DNA of 64,000 nt from Dehalococcoidia bacterium (GTDB taxonomy: Bacteria > Chloroflexota > Dehalococcoidia > Lucifugimonadales > SHYT01), in NCBI GenBank assembly GCA_009693045.1, contig SHXZ01000007.1, positions 1 through 64,000 on the forward strand, given 5' to 3'. Made by a program: the position numbers and the translations under genes. The notes beneath the pieces were generated by a model. That model did no database searches. It was not told where the DNA came from and was given only the letters and a program-made list of their open reading frames with translations. Below, piece by piece: positions 1 to 10,362 of the stretch (positions are counted from its first letter, which is position 1; every line of letters begins with the position of its first letter).

Positions 1-441
1 GACGCTGAGGGTCAGGCGGGTGTTGTCCTTGGTGAGGTCCAGGGCGCGCTTGATGGCCTTCTGGAGCGAGGGGGAGAGGCGGTCAAGCCGGCCCAGGTGC
101 AGCAGCCGCACGCCTTCGTGGTGGAGGGCCTGGGCCTGCTCGTCGATGACCTGTTCCAGGATGGAGAGGAGGGCCTCGACCTCCCTGCTGGGGCGCGACC
201 AGTTCTCGGTTGAGAAGGCGTACAACGTGAGGTAGGGGATGCCGCGGAGGGCGAACTCCTCTACAATTTTGCGGATGTTCCTCGTTCCGGCGCGGTGCCC
301 CGCGTGGCGTGGGAGATGACGCTGGACAGCCCACCGGCCGTTGCCGTCCATGATGATGGCGACGTGCCGTGGCAGGTCCTTGAGCCCAGGGGGAACTTCG
401 TGAGCGCCGTTGACGTGGGTGACGGGAGTTGTGCGCTTCAT
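1..441 (-). CDS. uppS: Isoprenyl (undecaprenyl diphosphate) synthase, C-terminus cut by window edge
   Basis: cis-Prenyltransferase making the C55 lipid carrier for cell-wall glycan synthesis. The visible N-terminal 147 residues contain the family signature IIMDGNGRW (the Asp is the Mg/diphosphate residue) at about residues 29-37, followed by RHAGHRAGTRNIRKIVEE and the conserved TLYAFSTENWSRP. The rest of the protein lies left of position 1. The ATG (441-439) overlaps the frr stop in an ATGA arrangement, which fixes the start and indicates translational coupling at the end of the rpsB-tsf-pyrH-frr operon. Identification is firm; only the missing end prevents a full check. Confidence 0.93.
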   Translation of the reverse strand, partial: MKRTTPVTHVNGAHEVPPGLKDLPRHVAIIMDGNGRWAVQRHLPRHAGHRAGTRNIRKIVEEFALRGIPYLTLYAFSTENWSRPSREVEALLSILEQVIDEQAQALHHEGVRLLHLGRLDRLSPSLQKAIKRALDLTKDNTRLTLSV

Positions 442-1004
442 GCGGCGCCGAGGACTTCCCGCTCTTTGGCCTTGCCGATGGCGTCAACCTGAGCGACAAG
501 CGCCTCCGTCAGCTTCTGGACCTGCTCCTGGGCGCGGCGGCTCTCGTCCTGGGACATCTCCTTCTCGCGCTCGCTGGTGCGGAACTTGTCTATGGCGTCG
601 CGCCTGATGCTCCTGACCGCGATCCGTGCGTCCTCGGTGCGCTTGGAGACCATGCGGGCCAGTTCGTGGCGGCGCTCCTCCGTCAAAGGCGGCAGTGTGA
701 GGCGGACGACGGCGCCATCGTTGTTGGGGGTTAGCCCCAACTCGGAGCGGAGAATCGCTTTTTCAATCATACCGATGACGCCCTTGTCCCACGGCTGAAT
801 GATGAGCATCCGCGCGTCGGGCGCGGTGATGGACGCGATCTGGTTGAGCGGGGTTGGCGTGCCGTAGTACTCAACCAGCAGGTGCTCCACCAGCGCGGGG
901 TTTGACCTTCCCGTGCGGATGGTCACCAGCTCGCGGCTGAGGGCCTCAATGGCCTTTTTCATGCGGCCATCGGCGTCGGAGAGGACTGCGTTGACGGTGA
1001 CCAT
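438..1004 (-). CDS. frr: Ribosome recycling factor
   Basis: RRF splits post-termination ribosomes together with EF-G. The 188-residue product has normal family length. It shows the conserved RTGRSNPALVEHL segment near residue 30, the IQPWDKG motif, and the C-terminal long coiled-coil arms. The start at 1004 is chosen because AAGGAGG sits five bases upstream; an in-frame extension to 1115 would overlap pyrH without a ribosome site. It lies 10 bases downstream of the pyrH stop and overlaps uppS by four bases, the standard bacterial pyrH-frr-uppS order. Confidence 0.96.
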   Translation of the reverse strand: MVTVNAVLSDADGRMKKAIEALSRELVTIRTGRSNPALVEHLLVEYYGTPTPLNQIASITAPDARMLIIQPWDKGVIGMIEKAILRSELGLTPNNDGAVVRLTLPPLTEERRHELARMVSKRTEDARIAVRSIRRDAIDKFRTSEREKEMSQDESRRAQEQVQKLTEALVAQVDAIGKAKEREVLGAA

Positions 1005-1014
1005 GTGGACCTCC

Positions 1015-2272
<1,258 letters not shown>

Positions 2273-2338
2273 TGGTGACCCTCCTGGCGTCGCGGGGGTT
2301 GCCGGCCCGCGACGTATTGTGGTGGCGACGATGTGCAC

Positions 2339-2376
2339 AAAAAGGCCCGGTGCGACGTTGGTGCCGCGCCCGGGCC
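2339..2376 (-). terminator. Hairpin plus T tract between rpsB and tsf (attenuator/terminator)
   Basis: Read on the minus strand, GGCCCGG (2376-2370) pairs with CCGGGCC (2350-2344) across a 19-base loop and is followed by TTTTTG (2343-2338). This is a plausible intrinsic terminator or partial attenuator in the 120-base rpsB-tsf spacer. Attenuation that sets the S2:EF-Ts ratio is inferred, not shown. Confidence 0.55.
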
Positions 2377-2392
2377 GCCCTGGGTGCGCCTG

Positions 2393-3241
2393 TTAAGAAG
2401 GCGAAACCCTTCCCTCGACTTGGCCGTTCCCGTTCGGAGAGCTTGCGGCGGCGCCAGTCCCGTTGGATTCGGCGGCGGCTTCGGCGTCCTTGTCGGCCAT
2501 CTGCAGTTGCTGGCGCTTGTCCGTGCCCGCGAGGATGGCGTCGGCGACGCGCCCCGTGACCAGACGGATGGAGCGGATGGCGTCGTCGTTGCCGGGGATG
2601 GTGTAGTCAATGAGGTTGGGGTCGCAGTCGGTGTCGACCAGGGCGACGATGGGAATGCCCATCTTGCGCGCCTCCTTGACCCCGATGTGTTCCTTGGTGA
2701 CGTCCACAACGAAGAGCATGGTGGGGAGCTGTTTGAGGTCCTTGACGCCGCCAAGGTATTTGGTGAGGCGGCGCTTCTCGTCCTGGAGGTGCAGGGCCTC
2801 GCGCTTGGGGAGGTAGTTGAAGAAGCCGGAGGCCTCTTGCTCCTCAAGCTGGATCAACCGCTGGACTCGGGTGCGGAGGGTCTGCCAGTTGGTGAGGGTG
2901 CCGCCGAGCCACCGCTGGTTGATGAACGACATGCCGCAGCGTTTGGACTCGGCCTCAATCGCCTCTTGGGCCTGCTTCTTAGTCCCCACGAAGAGGACCC
3001 TGCCGCCGTTCGCGACGTGCTCGGTGACGACGCGGCAAATCTTCTCCAAGAGCACGAGGGTCTGCTGGAGGTCTATGATGTGGATGCCGTTCCTCTGGGT
3101 GAAGATGAACGGCTTCATGCGCGGGTTCCAGCGCCACGTTTGGTGGCCGAAATGCACGCCCGCTTCAAGCAGGGTCTTCATGCTGAGTTGCTCGCGGGCT
3201 TCGGGTGGCCGAACCCGCTCTGCTGTTGTTTGTTCCACCAT
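2393..3241 (-). CDS. rpsB: 30S ribosomal protein S2
   Basis: Component of the small ribosomal subunit, first gene of the rpsB-tsf-pyrH-frr-uppS operon. The 282-residue product has the S2 landmarks [24 protein letters not shown], the [11 protein letters not shown] segment, [12 protein letters not shown] and [30 protein letters not shown]. It ends in a low-complexity Ala/Asn/Gly tail of about 35 residues. The ATG at 3241 has a GGAGG about 13 bases upstream, rather distant; a GTG one codon later is an alternative. A sigma-70-like promoter lies about 55 bases upstream. Confidence 0.96.
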   Translation of the reverse strand: MVEQTTAERVRPPEAREQLSMKTLLEAGVHFGHQTWRWNPRMKPFIFTQRNGIHIIDLQQTLVLLEKICRVVTEHVANGGRVLFVGTKKQAQEAIEAESKRCGMSFINQRWLGGTLTNWQTLRTRVQRLIQLEEQEASGFFNYLPKREALHLQDEKRRLTKYLGGVKDLKQLPTMLFVVDVTKEHIGVKEARKMGIPIVALVDTDCDPNLIDYTIPGNDDAIRSIRLVTGRVADAILAGTDKRQQLQMADKDAEAAAESNGTGAAASSPNGNGQVEGRVSPS

Positions 3242-3296
3242 ACGGCTTGCTTTTCCTCCGCCCTCGTGATTTCGCGCTCGCGTCGCAATTGTGGGG

Positions 3297-3326
3297 AGTA
3301 TAGCACATTCGCTCAGCGGGTCACAA
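3297..3326 (-). promoter_or_regulatory. Predicted sigma-70-type promoter of the rpsB operon
   Basis: On the minus strand TTGTGA (3326-3321) and TATACT (3302-3297) are separated by 18 bases. It is well placed for a leader of about 50 bases before rpsB and lies back to back with the aspS -10 element at 3362. Confidence 0.6.
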
Positions 3327-3361
3327 CGGCGCGCGGGGATGCGCGGCGCGGTTGTGTCCCG

Positions 3362-3367
3362 TATAAT
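3362..3367 (+). promoter_or_regulatory. Predicted -10 element for aspS
   Basis: A perfect TATAAT lies 78 bases upstream of the aspS TTG start. No convincing -35 hexamer is visible 16-18 bases upstream, so this is a partial promoter prediction. Confidence 0.4.
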
Positions 3368-3445
3368 GGACAGCGATACGTTCTTGCCGGTAGGGCTGAC
3401 GGCGCTTCAGCGCCTTCAACCCACCGGCGTTCTTGTGGAGGGGCC

Positions 3446-5275
3446 TTGCTGCGTGATACGAACTGCGGTGAGCTTCGGAAGGAGCACGCCGCGCGGACGG
3501 TTCGCCTGGCCGGATGGGTCAACCGCCGCCGCGACCACGGCGGGCTGATCTTCGTGGATTTGCGCGACCGCTCCGGCTTGGTGCAGGTGGTGATCAACCC
3601 CCAGACCGCGCCGGACGCGTACCGCGTCGCCGACCAACTCCGTAACGAGTGGGTGGTGGCTATCAACGGCACGGTGGGCGTGCGCCCGGCGGGCACCGAG
3701 AACCCTAGGCTTCCCACCGGCGGCGTTGAGGTGTACGCCCAGCAGGTTGAGGTCCTGAACGCCAGCAAGACGCCGCCGTTTGCCATCGCCGACGAGGCCG
3801 AGGTTGAGGAGTCGCTCCGGCTCCGGTACCGCTACCTGTACCTGCGGCGCTCGCGGATGCTGCGGAACCTGACGCTGCGGCACGAGGTCGTCCAGTACAT
3901 ACGGCGCTTCCTGGATGCGCGGGGCTTTCTGGACGTGGAGACGCCCATTCTGACCAGGAGCACGCCGGAAGGCGCGCGCGACTACCTGGTGCCCAGCCGG
4001 GTGAACCCAGGGCAGTTCTACGCGCTGCCGCAGTCGCCGCAGCAACTCAAGCAGCTCCTCATGGTTGCCGGCGTGGAGCGGTATTACCAGATCGCGCGCT
4101 GCTTCCGCGACGAGGACCTCCGCGCGGACCGCCAGCCGGAGTTCACGCAGCTTGACCTTGAGATGAGCTTTGTGGAGCAGAAGGACATTCTTGACCTCAT
4201 AGAGGCGATGTACACCGGTATGATTGAGGAGCTCTGCCCCGCCAAGCGCGTGGTGAAGCCGTTCCCACGCATCACCTACCGCGAGGCTATGGACCGGTAC
4301 GGCTCCGACAAGCCGGACATGCGCTTTGGCCTGCCGCTGACCGACCTGAGCGCGGAGATGGCGGAGACGCAGTTCCAGGTGCTCCGCCAAGCGCTGGCGC
4401 AGGGTGGTGTGGTGAAGGGCGTGCTGGCGCCGGGCTCCGCGGACTACTCCCGAAAGCAGCTTGACGACCTGGCGCAGCTAGCGCGTGACAGGGGCGCGCG
4501 GGGACTCGTGACGATTGCGCTTCGCGGCGGAGCGCAGAGCCTGGATGCCCTGACGATGGAGGACGTGCACTCCGTCGCCGCGCGCTTTTTTGCGTTGCCG
4601 CAGGTCAAGGCCATGGCCCGGCGGCTTGAGGCCAAGCCCGGCGACCTGCTGCTTTTGGTGGCCGGGCCGCGCGAGGTCGTGAACGCGTCGCTGGGGGCGC
4701 TGCGGCTGGAGGTGGGGCATCGCATGGGATTGGCTGACCCCAGCATGATGGCGTGGGGCTTCGTGACGGACTTTCCGCTGTTTGAGTGGAACGCGCAGGA
4801 GAAGCGCTGGAACGCGGCGCACCACCCGTTCACCGCGCCGCACCCGGAGGACATGGAACGCTTGGAGAGCGACCCGGCCTCCATGCGCTCGCAGGCCTAC
4901 GACCTGGTGTGCAACGGCAACGAGATCGCCAGCGGGAGCATCCGCATCCACCAGCCAGAGCTGCAGGAGCGGGTGTTCCGGGTGCTCGGCTACAGCAGAG
5001 AGGACGCGCAGGAGCGGTTCGGGCACTTGCTGGAGGCGTTCTCGTACGGCGCGCCGCCGCACGGGGGCATCGCGCCGGGGATAGACCGCACCGTGATGCT
5101 GCTGGCGGACGAGGAGTCGCTGCGCGAGGTCATCGCGTTCCCCAAGACTCAGAACGCGACAGACCTGCTGTTCGGCGCGCCGTCGACTGTAAGGCCCGAG
5201 CAGCTTCGAGAGGTGCACCTCAGGGTTGTGGAGGCCACGCCGCAGTCAGCCAAGGAGCCACAAAGTTCTGCTTGA
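3446..5275 (+). CDS. aspS: Aspartyl-tRNA synthetase
   Basis: Class IIb synthetase charging tRNA-Asp (possibly also tRNA-Asn). The 609-residue protein has the N-terminal OB fold (TVRLAGWVNRRRDHGGLIFVDLRDRSG), motif 2 (RCFRDEDLRADRQPEFTQLD, about residue 218 on), a bacterial GAD insertion in the middle and motif 3 (GIAPGIDR, about residue 540). The frame is open far upstream, but the N-terminus that fits the family (LRDTNCGELRKEH) begins at a TTG at 3446, four bases after TGGAGGGG. The large upstream extension overlaps rpsB and tsf and is spurious. Transcribed divergently from rpsB. Confidence 0.95.
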   Translation: MLRDTNCGELRKEHAARTVRLAGWVNRRRDHGGLIFVDLRDRSGLVQVVINPQTAPDAYRVADQLRNEWVVAINGTVGVRPAGTENPRLPTGGVEVYAQQVEVLNASKTPPFAIADEAEVEESLRLRYRYLYLRRSRMLRNLTLRHEVVQYIRRFLDARGFLDVETPILTRSTPEGARDYLVPSRVNPGQFYALPQSPQQLKQLLMVAGVERYYQIARCFRDEDLRADRQPEFTQLDLEMSFVEQKDILDLIEAMYTGMIEELCPAKRVVKPFPRITYREAMDRYGSDKPDMRFGLPLTDLSAEMAETQFQVLRQALAQGGVVKGVLAPGSADYSRKQLDDLAQLARDRGARGLVTIALRGGAQSLDALTMEDVHSVAARFFALPQVKAMARRLEAKPGDLLLLVAGPREVVNASLGALRLEVGHRMGLADPSMMAWGFVTDFPLFEWNAQEKRWNAAHHPFTAPHPEDMERLESDPASMRSQAYDLVCNGNEIASGSIRIHQPELQERVFRVLGYSREDAQERFGHLLEAFSYGAPPHGGIAPGIDRTVMLLADEESLREVIAFPKTQNATDLLFGAPSTVRPEQLREVHLRVVEATPQSAKEPQSSA

Positions 5276-5352
5276 GCAGCGGTGGGCTGAAACGATGTGG
5301 GGGATTGTCCTTAAGGGTGCAAAGCGCGCCCTCGAAAACCGTGAGTCTGCGC

Positions 5353-5358
5353 TATAAT
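5353..5358 (+). promoter_or_regulatory. Predicted -10 element for tig
   Basis: TATAAT 20 bases upstream of the tig GTG start, in the 102-base aspS-tig spacer; no clear -35 element. The short leader includes AAGGGTGG just before the start. Confidence 0.4.
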
Positions 5359-5377
5359 CGTTGCTAAGGGTGGATAC

Positions 5378-6742
5378 GTGAAGGTCACGCAAGAACCGCA
5401 AGAACAGCAGCAGACGCTCCTCAATATTGAGGTGGAGCCGCCCGAGTTGGAGCGGCACCTTGAGCAGGCATCCCGCCGCCTGGCCCAGCGCCTCAAGGTC
5501 CCCGGCTTTCGCCCTGGGAAAGCCCCGCGCTGGATGGTGGAGCGGATTGTGGGCAAGGAAGGGCTGTTGGACGAGGCCATTGAGTCGCTTGTCCCAGAGG
5601 TCACGCAGCAGGCGATAACCCAGGAGAAGCTGGAGTGGTCCGCGCCGCCGACGATAGAGGTGGCGCAACGCGAGCCGCTCGTGCTCAAGGCAACCGTTCC
5701 TCTCACACCGGTGCTGGAGCTTGGCGACTACCGATCTCTGCGCGTGCTGGAAGAGCCGGTCAAAGCCGACGAGGCTCAACTGGACCGCGCGCTGGAAAGC
5801 CTGCGCCGCGAGCAGGCGCCGTGGGAGCCGGTTGACCGCCCCGTGGAGTTCAACGACTTGGTGGTGCTGGACTTAGCCGGCGCGGTGGATGGGGAGCAGT
5901 TCTTCAAGCAAGAGGGCATGCCCTTCATCGTGAACGAGGATTCGGACGTGCCGCTACCGGGGTTCGGGAAAGAACTCGTGGGCATCGCGCCGCAGCAGTC
6001 AAGGGAGTTTGACCTGTTGCTCCCCAGAGACTACGCGGAGCCGAAGGTCGCGGGCCAGCCGTGCCACGTCACGGTGAAGGTCGGGGAGGTCAAGGCGCAG
6101 CGTTTGCCGGAGTTGAACGACGAGTTCGCCAAGGGCGTGGGCCAGGGCTTTGAGAGCCTGGAGGCGTTGAAAGACCAGCTCCGCAAGAATATCGGCGCGT
6201 TGGAACAGGAGCGGACGAAGCGCGAGTACGAGGAGAAGGTCGTGCAGGCCGCGCTTGACCAGGCGAAGGTGGTTGTCCCGCCGCTCACGGTCAAGCACCA
6301 GGCCGAGCACGCCTTGCAGGAGCGCGCCGAAGCACTCGCCCGGCAGGGGCTCAAGATTGAGGAGGTGCTGGCTCGCGGCGGCAAGACGCTGGACCAGTAC
6401 CGTGAGGAGCTTGAAACCGAGTCACGCAAGGTGCTGTTGACATCGCTGCTGCTCCGCAAGATTGCGGACGTGGAGAGCATCCAGGTGGACGACGCCGCGG
6501 TTTCGGAGTCGCTTGCCGGCCTGATGCGCCAGGTGCAAGAGCAGAGCGGCGGGCGGCAGCGCTTGCGTGAGGACGACCAGAACCGGGAGGCGCTTGGCCG
6601 GATGCAGCGCTCGCGCAAGGCCCTTGAGCGGCTCGTGGCGATAGCACGCGGTACAGGTGACGAGCCCCTCGCGCCAGCAGAGGCCACGGCGACCACGGCC
6701 GTCGAGCTGGCCGCGCAGCCATCAACGGAGACGAACGCGTAG
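5378..6742 (+). CDS. tig: Trigger factor
   Basis: Ribosome-associated chaperone and peptidyl-prolyl isomerase acting on nascent chains at the exit tunnel. The 454-residue protein has the N-terminal ribosome-docking loop GFRPGKAPRWMVE (about residues 43-56), a central FKBP-type domain (NDLVVLDLAG, then PGFGKELVGI) and a long helical C-terminal domain. It begins with GTG at 5378. It heads a tig-clpP-clpX cluster, a common bacterial arrangement linking folding and degradation. The C-terminal tail is Ala/Thr rich. Confidence 0.95.
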   Translation: MKVTQEPQEQQQTLLNIEVEPPELERHLEQASRRLAQRLKVPGFRPGKAPRWMVERIVGKEGLLDEAIESLVPEVTQQAITQEKLEWSAPPTIEVAQREPLVLKATVPLTPVLELGDYRSLRVLEEPVKADEAQLDRALESLRREQAPWEPVDRPVEFNDLVVLDLAGAVDGEQFFKQEGMPFIVNEDSDVPLPGFGKELVGIAPQQSREFDLLLPRDYAEPKVAGQPCHVTVKVGEVKAQRLPELNDEFAKGVGQGFESLEALKDQLRKNIGALEQERTKREYEEKVVQAALDQAKVVVPPLTVKHQAEHALQERAEALARQGLKIEEVLARGGKTLDQYREELETESRKVLLTSLLLRKIADVESIQVDDAAVSESLAGLMRQVQEQSGGRQRLREDDQNREALGRMQRSRKALERLVAIARGTGDEPLAPAEATATTAVELAAQPSTETNA

Positions 6743-6778
6743 TTGAGAAGACCTAGCGTAGCCTAAGGAGAACGATCC

Positions 6779-7465
6779 ATGCCGGACTTCAGCAAGGCCC
6801 TTAGCAAAGAGCCGTGGTTCAAGTTTCAGGAAGCCCAGGTCCAGCAGCTCGCGGCCACCAAGCCCTCCAACATCATTCCGATGGTCATTGAAAGCGGCCC
6901 CCGCGGCGAGCGCGCATTTGACATCTACTCCCTCCTTCTCAAGGAGCGCATCGTCTTCCTGGGCAGCCCCATCCAGGACCACATCGCCAACCTCATCATC
7001 GCCCAGCTTCTGTTCTTGGAGCGGGAGGACCCGGACCGGGACATCAGCTTGTACGTCAACTCGCCGGGCGGCGTCATCAGCTCCGGCCTGGCGATCTACG
7101 ACACGATGAACTTGATCCGTTCCAACGTTTCCACCATCTGCGTTGGGATGGCGGCGAGCATGGCGACGGTGCTGCTGTGCTCGGGCGCGAAGGGGAAGCG
7201 GTTTGCGCTGCCCAGCGCCACCATCCACATGCACCAGGCTATGGGCGGCGCCCAGGGCCAGGCGTCGGACATTGAGATCGCCGCCCGCGAGATCATCCGC
7301 ATGCAGGACAAGATCCGGCAGATCATCTCCACCCAGACCGGCCAGCCCTACGACCGCGTCGTCCGCGACACGGACCGCGACTTCTACCTTAGCGCGGAGG
7401 GTGCGAAGGACTACGGCCTGGTGGACGAGGTGCTCACCAAGCAGGTCGCAGCAGCCAAGGGTTAG
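6779..7465 (+). CDS. clpP: ATP-dependent Clp protease proteolytic subunit
   Basis: Serine peptidase forming the tetradecameric ClpP barrel. By position the catalytic Ser is residue 127 (GMAAS), His is residue 152 (MHQAMGG) and Asp is about residue 201 (RDTDRDFY). At 228 residues the N-terminus is about 30 longer than E. coli ClpP and may include a propeptide; there is no obvious signal sequence. AAGGAG eight bases before the ATG supports the start. It sits 36 bases after tig and 72 bases before clpX, consistent with one operon. Confidence 0.95.
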   Translation: MPDFSKALSKEPWFKFQEAQVQQLAATKPSNIIPMVIESGPRGERAFDIYSLLLKERIVFLGSPIQDHIANLIIAQLLFLEREDPDRDISLYVNSPGGVISSGLAIYDTMNLIRSNVSTICVGMAASMATVLLCSGAKGKRFALPSATIHMHQAMGGAQGQASDIEIAAREIIRMQDKIRQIISTQTGQPYDRVVRDTDRDFYLSAEGAKDYGLVDEVLTKQVAAAKG

Positions 7466-7537
7466 CCCGCGCAACCCGGCAACTCCACGCATACGACTGG
7501 GCGGCCCGAGCGGCGAGCAATACGGTGAGGGGAGTCT

Positions 7538-8842
7538 ATGGCGCCGAAGAACGTGAGCATGGTCGACTACCGGTGCTCTTTCTGCGGGAAGGTGCAGACC
7601 CAGGTCAAGCGTTTGGTGGCCGGCCCCGGCAGCGTGTTCATCTGTGATGAGTGCGTGGTGCTGTGCGAGCAGATCATCTCGGAGGACCGGGTTGCGCCCG
7701 CGCAAAAAACGCCTCAGGCTGGGTCTGCCACGCTCACTCCCGACGCGATCTACAGCAAGCTGGACGAGTACGTTGTGGGGCAGGAGCGGGCCAAGCGTGC
7801 CCTGAGCGTTGCGGTGTACAACCACTACAAGCGGATCAATGCCCACGCCAAGCTCAAGGCGGGGGCGGAGCAGGTGGAGCTTCAGAAGAGCAACATTCTG
7901 CTCATCGGGCCTACGGGAAGCGGCAAGACGCTGCTGGCGCAGACCCTCGCACGCATCTTGGACGTGCCCTTCGCCATCTCCGATGCCACCTCGCTCACGG
8001 AAGCCGGGTACGTCGGCGAGGACGTTGAGCACATCCTCCTGCGCCTGATCCAGGCCGCGGACTGGGACATTCCGAAGGCCGAGCGCGGGATGGCCTACAT
8101 TGACGAGGTGGACAAGATCGCCCGCAAGAGCTCCAATCCGTCAATTACCAGGGATGTCTCCGGCGAGGGCGTCCAGCAGGGGCTGCTCAAGATTCTGGAA
8201 GGCACCATCGCCAACGTGCCGCCGTCCGGCGGGCGGAAGCATCCTCACCAGGAGTTCCTCCAGATCCACACCGACAACATCCTCTTCATCTGCGGCGGGA
8301 CGTTTGAGGGCCTGGAGCAGGTGGTGGAGAAGCGGGCGTTCAAGGACAAGCACTCCATGGGGTTCGTCCGCAAAGCGGCGGCGCCTGGCGGTGACGGGGC
8401 GAGGGCCAGCCTCCTTCGGTTCACCACGCCTGACGACCTCATGGCCTATGGGTTCATACCGGAGTTCGTCGGACGCCTCCCGGTGATCGTGCCGCTGGAG
8501 CCGTTGGAGATGGGCGACCTGGTCAAGATATTGACCGAGCCCAAGAACGCGGTGGTCAAGCAGTACCAGTCGCTGTTCAGCATGGATAACGTGGAGCTGA
8601 CGTTCACGAAGGACGGGCTGGAAGCGGCTGCGCGCGAGGCGCTTAAGAATAAGACGGGCGCCCGCGGCCTGCGCGGCGTGGTGGAAAACGTGCTGATGGA
8701 AGTGATGTACGAGCTGCCGTCGCTGAAGGACGTGCGGCGGTGCATCGTGGACGGGGACATCATCGCGAACCGCAAGCGGCCAATTCTGCTGAACGTCGCG
8801 GGCACCGTGGTGGAGCCGAAGCAGGACCGGCAGTCGGCGTAG
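7538..8842 (+). CDS. clpX: ATP-dependent Clp protease ATP-binding subunit ClpX
   Basis: AAA+ unfoldase that feeds substrates to ClpP. The 434-residue protein has the N-terminal zinc-binding domain with four cysteines (CSFC ... CDEC, residues about 12-41), Walker A GPTGSGKT (residues 124-131), Walker B YIDEVDKI, the [10 protein letters not shown] pore/arginine region, RKHPHQEF, and sensor 2 [10 protein letters not shown]. The ATG at 7538 follows GAGGGGAGTCT. Full length for the family; last gene of the tig-clpP-clpX group and followed by a bidirectional hairpin. Confidence 0.97.
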   Translation: MAPKNVSMVDYRCSFCGKVQTQVKRLVAGPGSVFICDECVVLCEQIISEDRVAPAQKTPQAGSATLTPDAIYSKLDEYVVGQERAKRALSVAVYNHYKRINAHAKLKAGAEQVELQKSNILLIGPTGSGKTLLAQTLARILDVPFAISDATSLTEAGYVGEDVEHILLRLIQAADWDIPKAERGMAYIDEVDKIARKSSNPSITRDVSGEGVQQGLLKILEGTIANVPPSGGRKHPHQEFLQIHTDNILFICGGTFEGLEQVVEKRAFKDKHSMGFVRKAAAPGGDGARASLLRFTTPDDLMAYGFIPEFVGRLPVIVPLEPLEMGDLVKILTEPKNAVVKQYQSLFSMDNVELTFTKDGLEAAAREALKNKTGARGLRGVVENVLMEVMYELPSLKDVRRCIVDGDIIANRKRPILLNVAGTVVEPKQDRQSA

Positions 8843-8872
8843 GCTCGTTTCCCCCCGCCAGAATGCAGCAAG

Positions 8873-8899
8873 AAAGGTCCTGTGCGGAACAGGGCCTTT
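8873..8899. terminator. Bidirectional terminator between clpX and the PurN-like gene
   Basis: AAAGGTCCTGT (8873-8883) pairs with ACAGGGCCTTT (8889-8899) over a five-base loop: 11 base pairs with one G-T pair. The A and T ends give a U-tailed hairpin on either strand, between two convergent genes. Confidence 0.7.
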
Positions 8900-8973
8900 C
8901 ACCGTTCAAGAGCCTCTGAAGGAAGCCGCCGGTGGTTCCACTGGCTCTCATCCCAAAGGCTTTCGCCGAACGC

Positions 8974-9783
8974 CTATTGCGACCCAATGCGCTGGGAAAG
9001 GCACCGCTCCACCTGGGCGTTGAGGCACAGTGGAGGCAGCGGCGCGCCCTGGCCGTCAACCACCCGCTGTCCTTCCACGTTGATCCGCCTCTGCGCCAAA
9101 GAGACTAACGTCTCCAGCAGCAGCGGCCGCTCGCGGCGGACGCCCTCGGCGCGAATGGCCTTGAAGAGCGGCAGCTCCTCGCCCTCGGTGGCCTTGAGGG
9201 CGTCCACGCTCTGCCCATTTACCGAGGCCCAGAGGGGATCGTAGGCCGGGCCGGTGATGGGGAATGACGAGTAGGTGATGGCGGGGCCTTGGTCCAGCGA
9301 CTCAGTCACTAGGTGGACCATCGCGCCCGTCTCCGCTGCACGCTGCTCAATGAGTTTCCAGATGACCTCTTGCCACGCGCCGGTCGGGCCGCCGGGCAGC
9401 GCGGGGTGGAGGTTGATCATGGGCAGGCGCGAGCACATCTCGCCGCTGACGATGAGCATGTAGCCTGCGAGGACGCACAGGTCCACGCGGTAGGGGGCGA
9501 GGCGATCCAGGATTTCGCGGTCGCGCTCGGTGCGGAGTTGCGACACGCGCGCGCCGCGCTCCCGGCGGAAGCGGTTGGTGGAGAACGTGACGAGGGGGAG
9601 GCCGTACCCGCGGGCGAGGGCCATGAACTGGTCGCTACCCGTGTGTTCGCCCGGCTCGCGGTTGCAGAAGACGTAGGCGATGCGCGCGTCTAATTCGCCG
9701 CGGTGGATGGCGTCCATGGCGTAGCTCAGCAGGCCGCGAGAGCCGGGGCCGCGCCCGGTGGAGAACCAGCCGAGGCTCAGCAT
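8974..9783 (-). CDS. PurN-like formyltransferase family protein
   Basis: Formyl-transferase fold, related to phosphoribosylglycinamide formyltransferase (folate-dependent purine synthesis). The 269-residue protein has AGYMLIVSGEM, the catalytic NLHPALPGGPTGAW segment (Asn and His of the N-x-H-P motif) and LDQGPAITY carrying the active-site Asp. It is longer than classical PurN (about 200 aa), with an extra C-terminal region, so the exact substrate is not certain. The ATG at 9783 gives the expected N-terminus; a longer frame would translate the hairpin repeat at 9790-9825, whose end forms the immediate leader. No separate ribosome site is visible beyond GGTTAGG. Confidence 0.75.
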   Translation of the reverse strand: MLSLGWFSTGRGPGSRGLLSYAMDAIHRGELDARIAYVFCNREPGEHTGSDQFMALARGYGLPLVTFSTNRFRRERGARVSQLRTERDREILDRLAPYRVDLCVLAGYMLIVSGEMCSRLPMINLHPALPGGPTGAWQEVIWKLIEQRAAETGAMVHLVTESLDQGPAITYSSFPITGPAYDPLWASVNGQSVDALKATEGEELPLFKAIRAEGVRRERPLLLETLVSLAQRRINVEGQRVVDGQGAPLPPLCLNAQVERCLSQRIGSQ

Positions 9784-9789
9784 TCGCGA

Positions 9790-9825
9790 CCTAACCCCTG
9801 GCCCCTTCCCTACAGGGAAGGGGAA
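9790..9825. repeat. Polypyrimidine hairpin repeat (family A) abutting the PurN-like start
   Basis: CCCCTTCCCT (9802-9811) pairs with AGGGAAGGGG (9814-9823) over two bases, preceded by CCTAACCCCTGG. Same design as the copies at 12951, 22630, 24717 and elsewhere. On the minus strand it ends GGGGTTAGGTCGCG directly before the ATG at 9783. Confidence 0.8.
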
Positions 9826-9875
9826 CGGCTTCACCTTGCGGACTCGCGGCTCGCTCAGAGCGAAATAGGGCTGTG

Positions 9876-10202
9876 CTAGTTTTTGGCATCGTCAGCATCG
9901 TCGCCGTCGTCCGAATCGGCGTCATCGTTGACCATTTGCATCTGCTGTCCGTAGGAGGTCTGGAGCCGCGTGACCTTCATCTCGGTGGCGCTGAGCAGCT
10001 CGTTGCACTGGCGCGCCAGCCGCATTCCCTCCTCGTAGAGGCGCGTGGCCTCATCCAGCGTCAGGCCGCCGGACTCCAGCTTCTGCACCGTCTCCTCCAG
10101 GCGCGTGAACGCCGCTTCAAAGGACGGGCGTTGCCGCCTGGACTTGGGGCGTTCCGATTCGTCCGGCACTGCCGCCTCGCTGGCTTTTTCGTGCGAGCGC
10201 AT
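9876..10202 (-). CDS. xseB: Exodeoxyribonuclease VII small subunit
   Basis: Small subunit of ExoVII, which degrades single-stranded DNA with XseA. Family core SFEAAFTRLEETVQKLESGGLTLDEATRLYEEGMRLARQCNELL is clear. The protein has a Ser/Arg-rich N-terminal lead and an Asp-rich C-terminal tail (DDADSDDGDDADDAKN). The ATG at 10202 is used here but lacks a ribosome site, and a TATAAT (10206-10201, minus) overlaps it. A GTG inside the lead (AAVPDE) with GAGG upstream is an alternative start. It is separated from xseA by a PD-(D/E)XK gene. Confidence 0.85.
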   Translation of the reverse strand: MRSHEKASEAAVPDESERPKSRRQRPSFEAAFTRLEETVQKLESGGLTLDEATRLYEEGMRLARQCNELLSATEMKVTRLQTSYGQQMQMVNDDADSDDGDDADDAKN

Positions 10203-10248
10203 TATACCATCCGCGTCGATAGTACGCGGTGGCCGCGTGCGGAACGGT

Positions 10249-10287
10249 CTCACCCCCAGCCCCTCTCCAATGATTTGGAGAGGGGAG
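10249..10287. repeat. Family A hairpin repeat
   Basis: Eleven-base stem 10260-10270 / 10275-10285 (CCCCTCTCCAA / TTGGAGAGGGG) preceded by CTCACCCCCAG, in the xseB upstream region. Confidence 0.75.
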
Positions 10288-10362
10288 ACGTCGGCTCAGG
10301 GCAAGGCAGTGGCCGGTTGCAGAGGCGCCGGCTTTTCTGCCGGGCCGCGCTCGCGACGAGGG

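Noticed and set aside
2333-3445. The plus-strand open frame running 370 codons upstream of aspS
   Set aside because: It is antisense to rpsB and tsf, and the AspRS N-terminus fits a TTG start at 3446 with a ribosome site.
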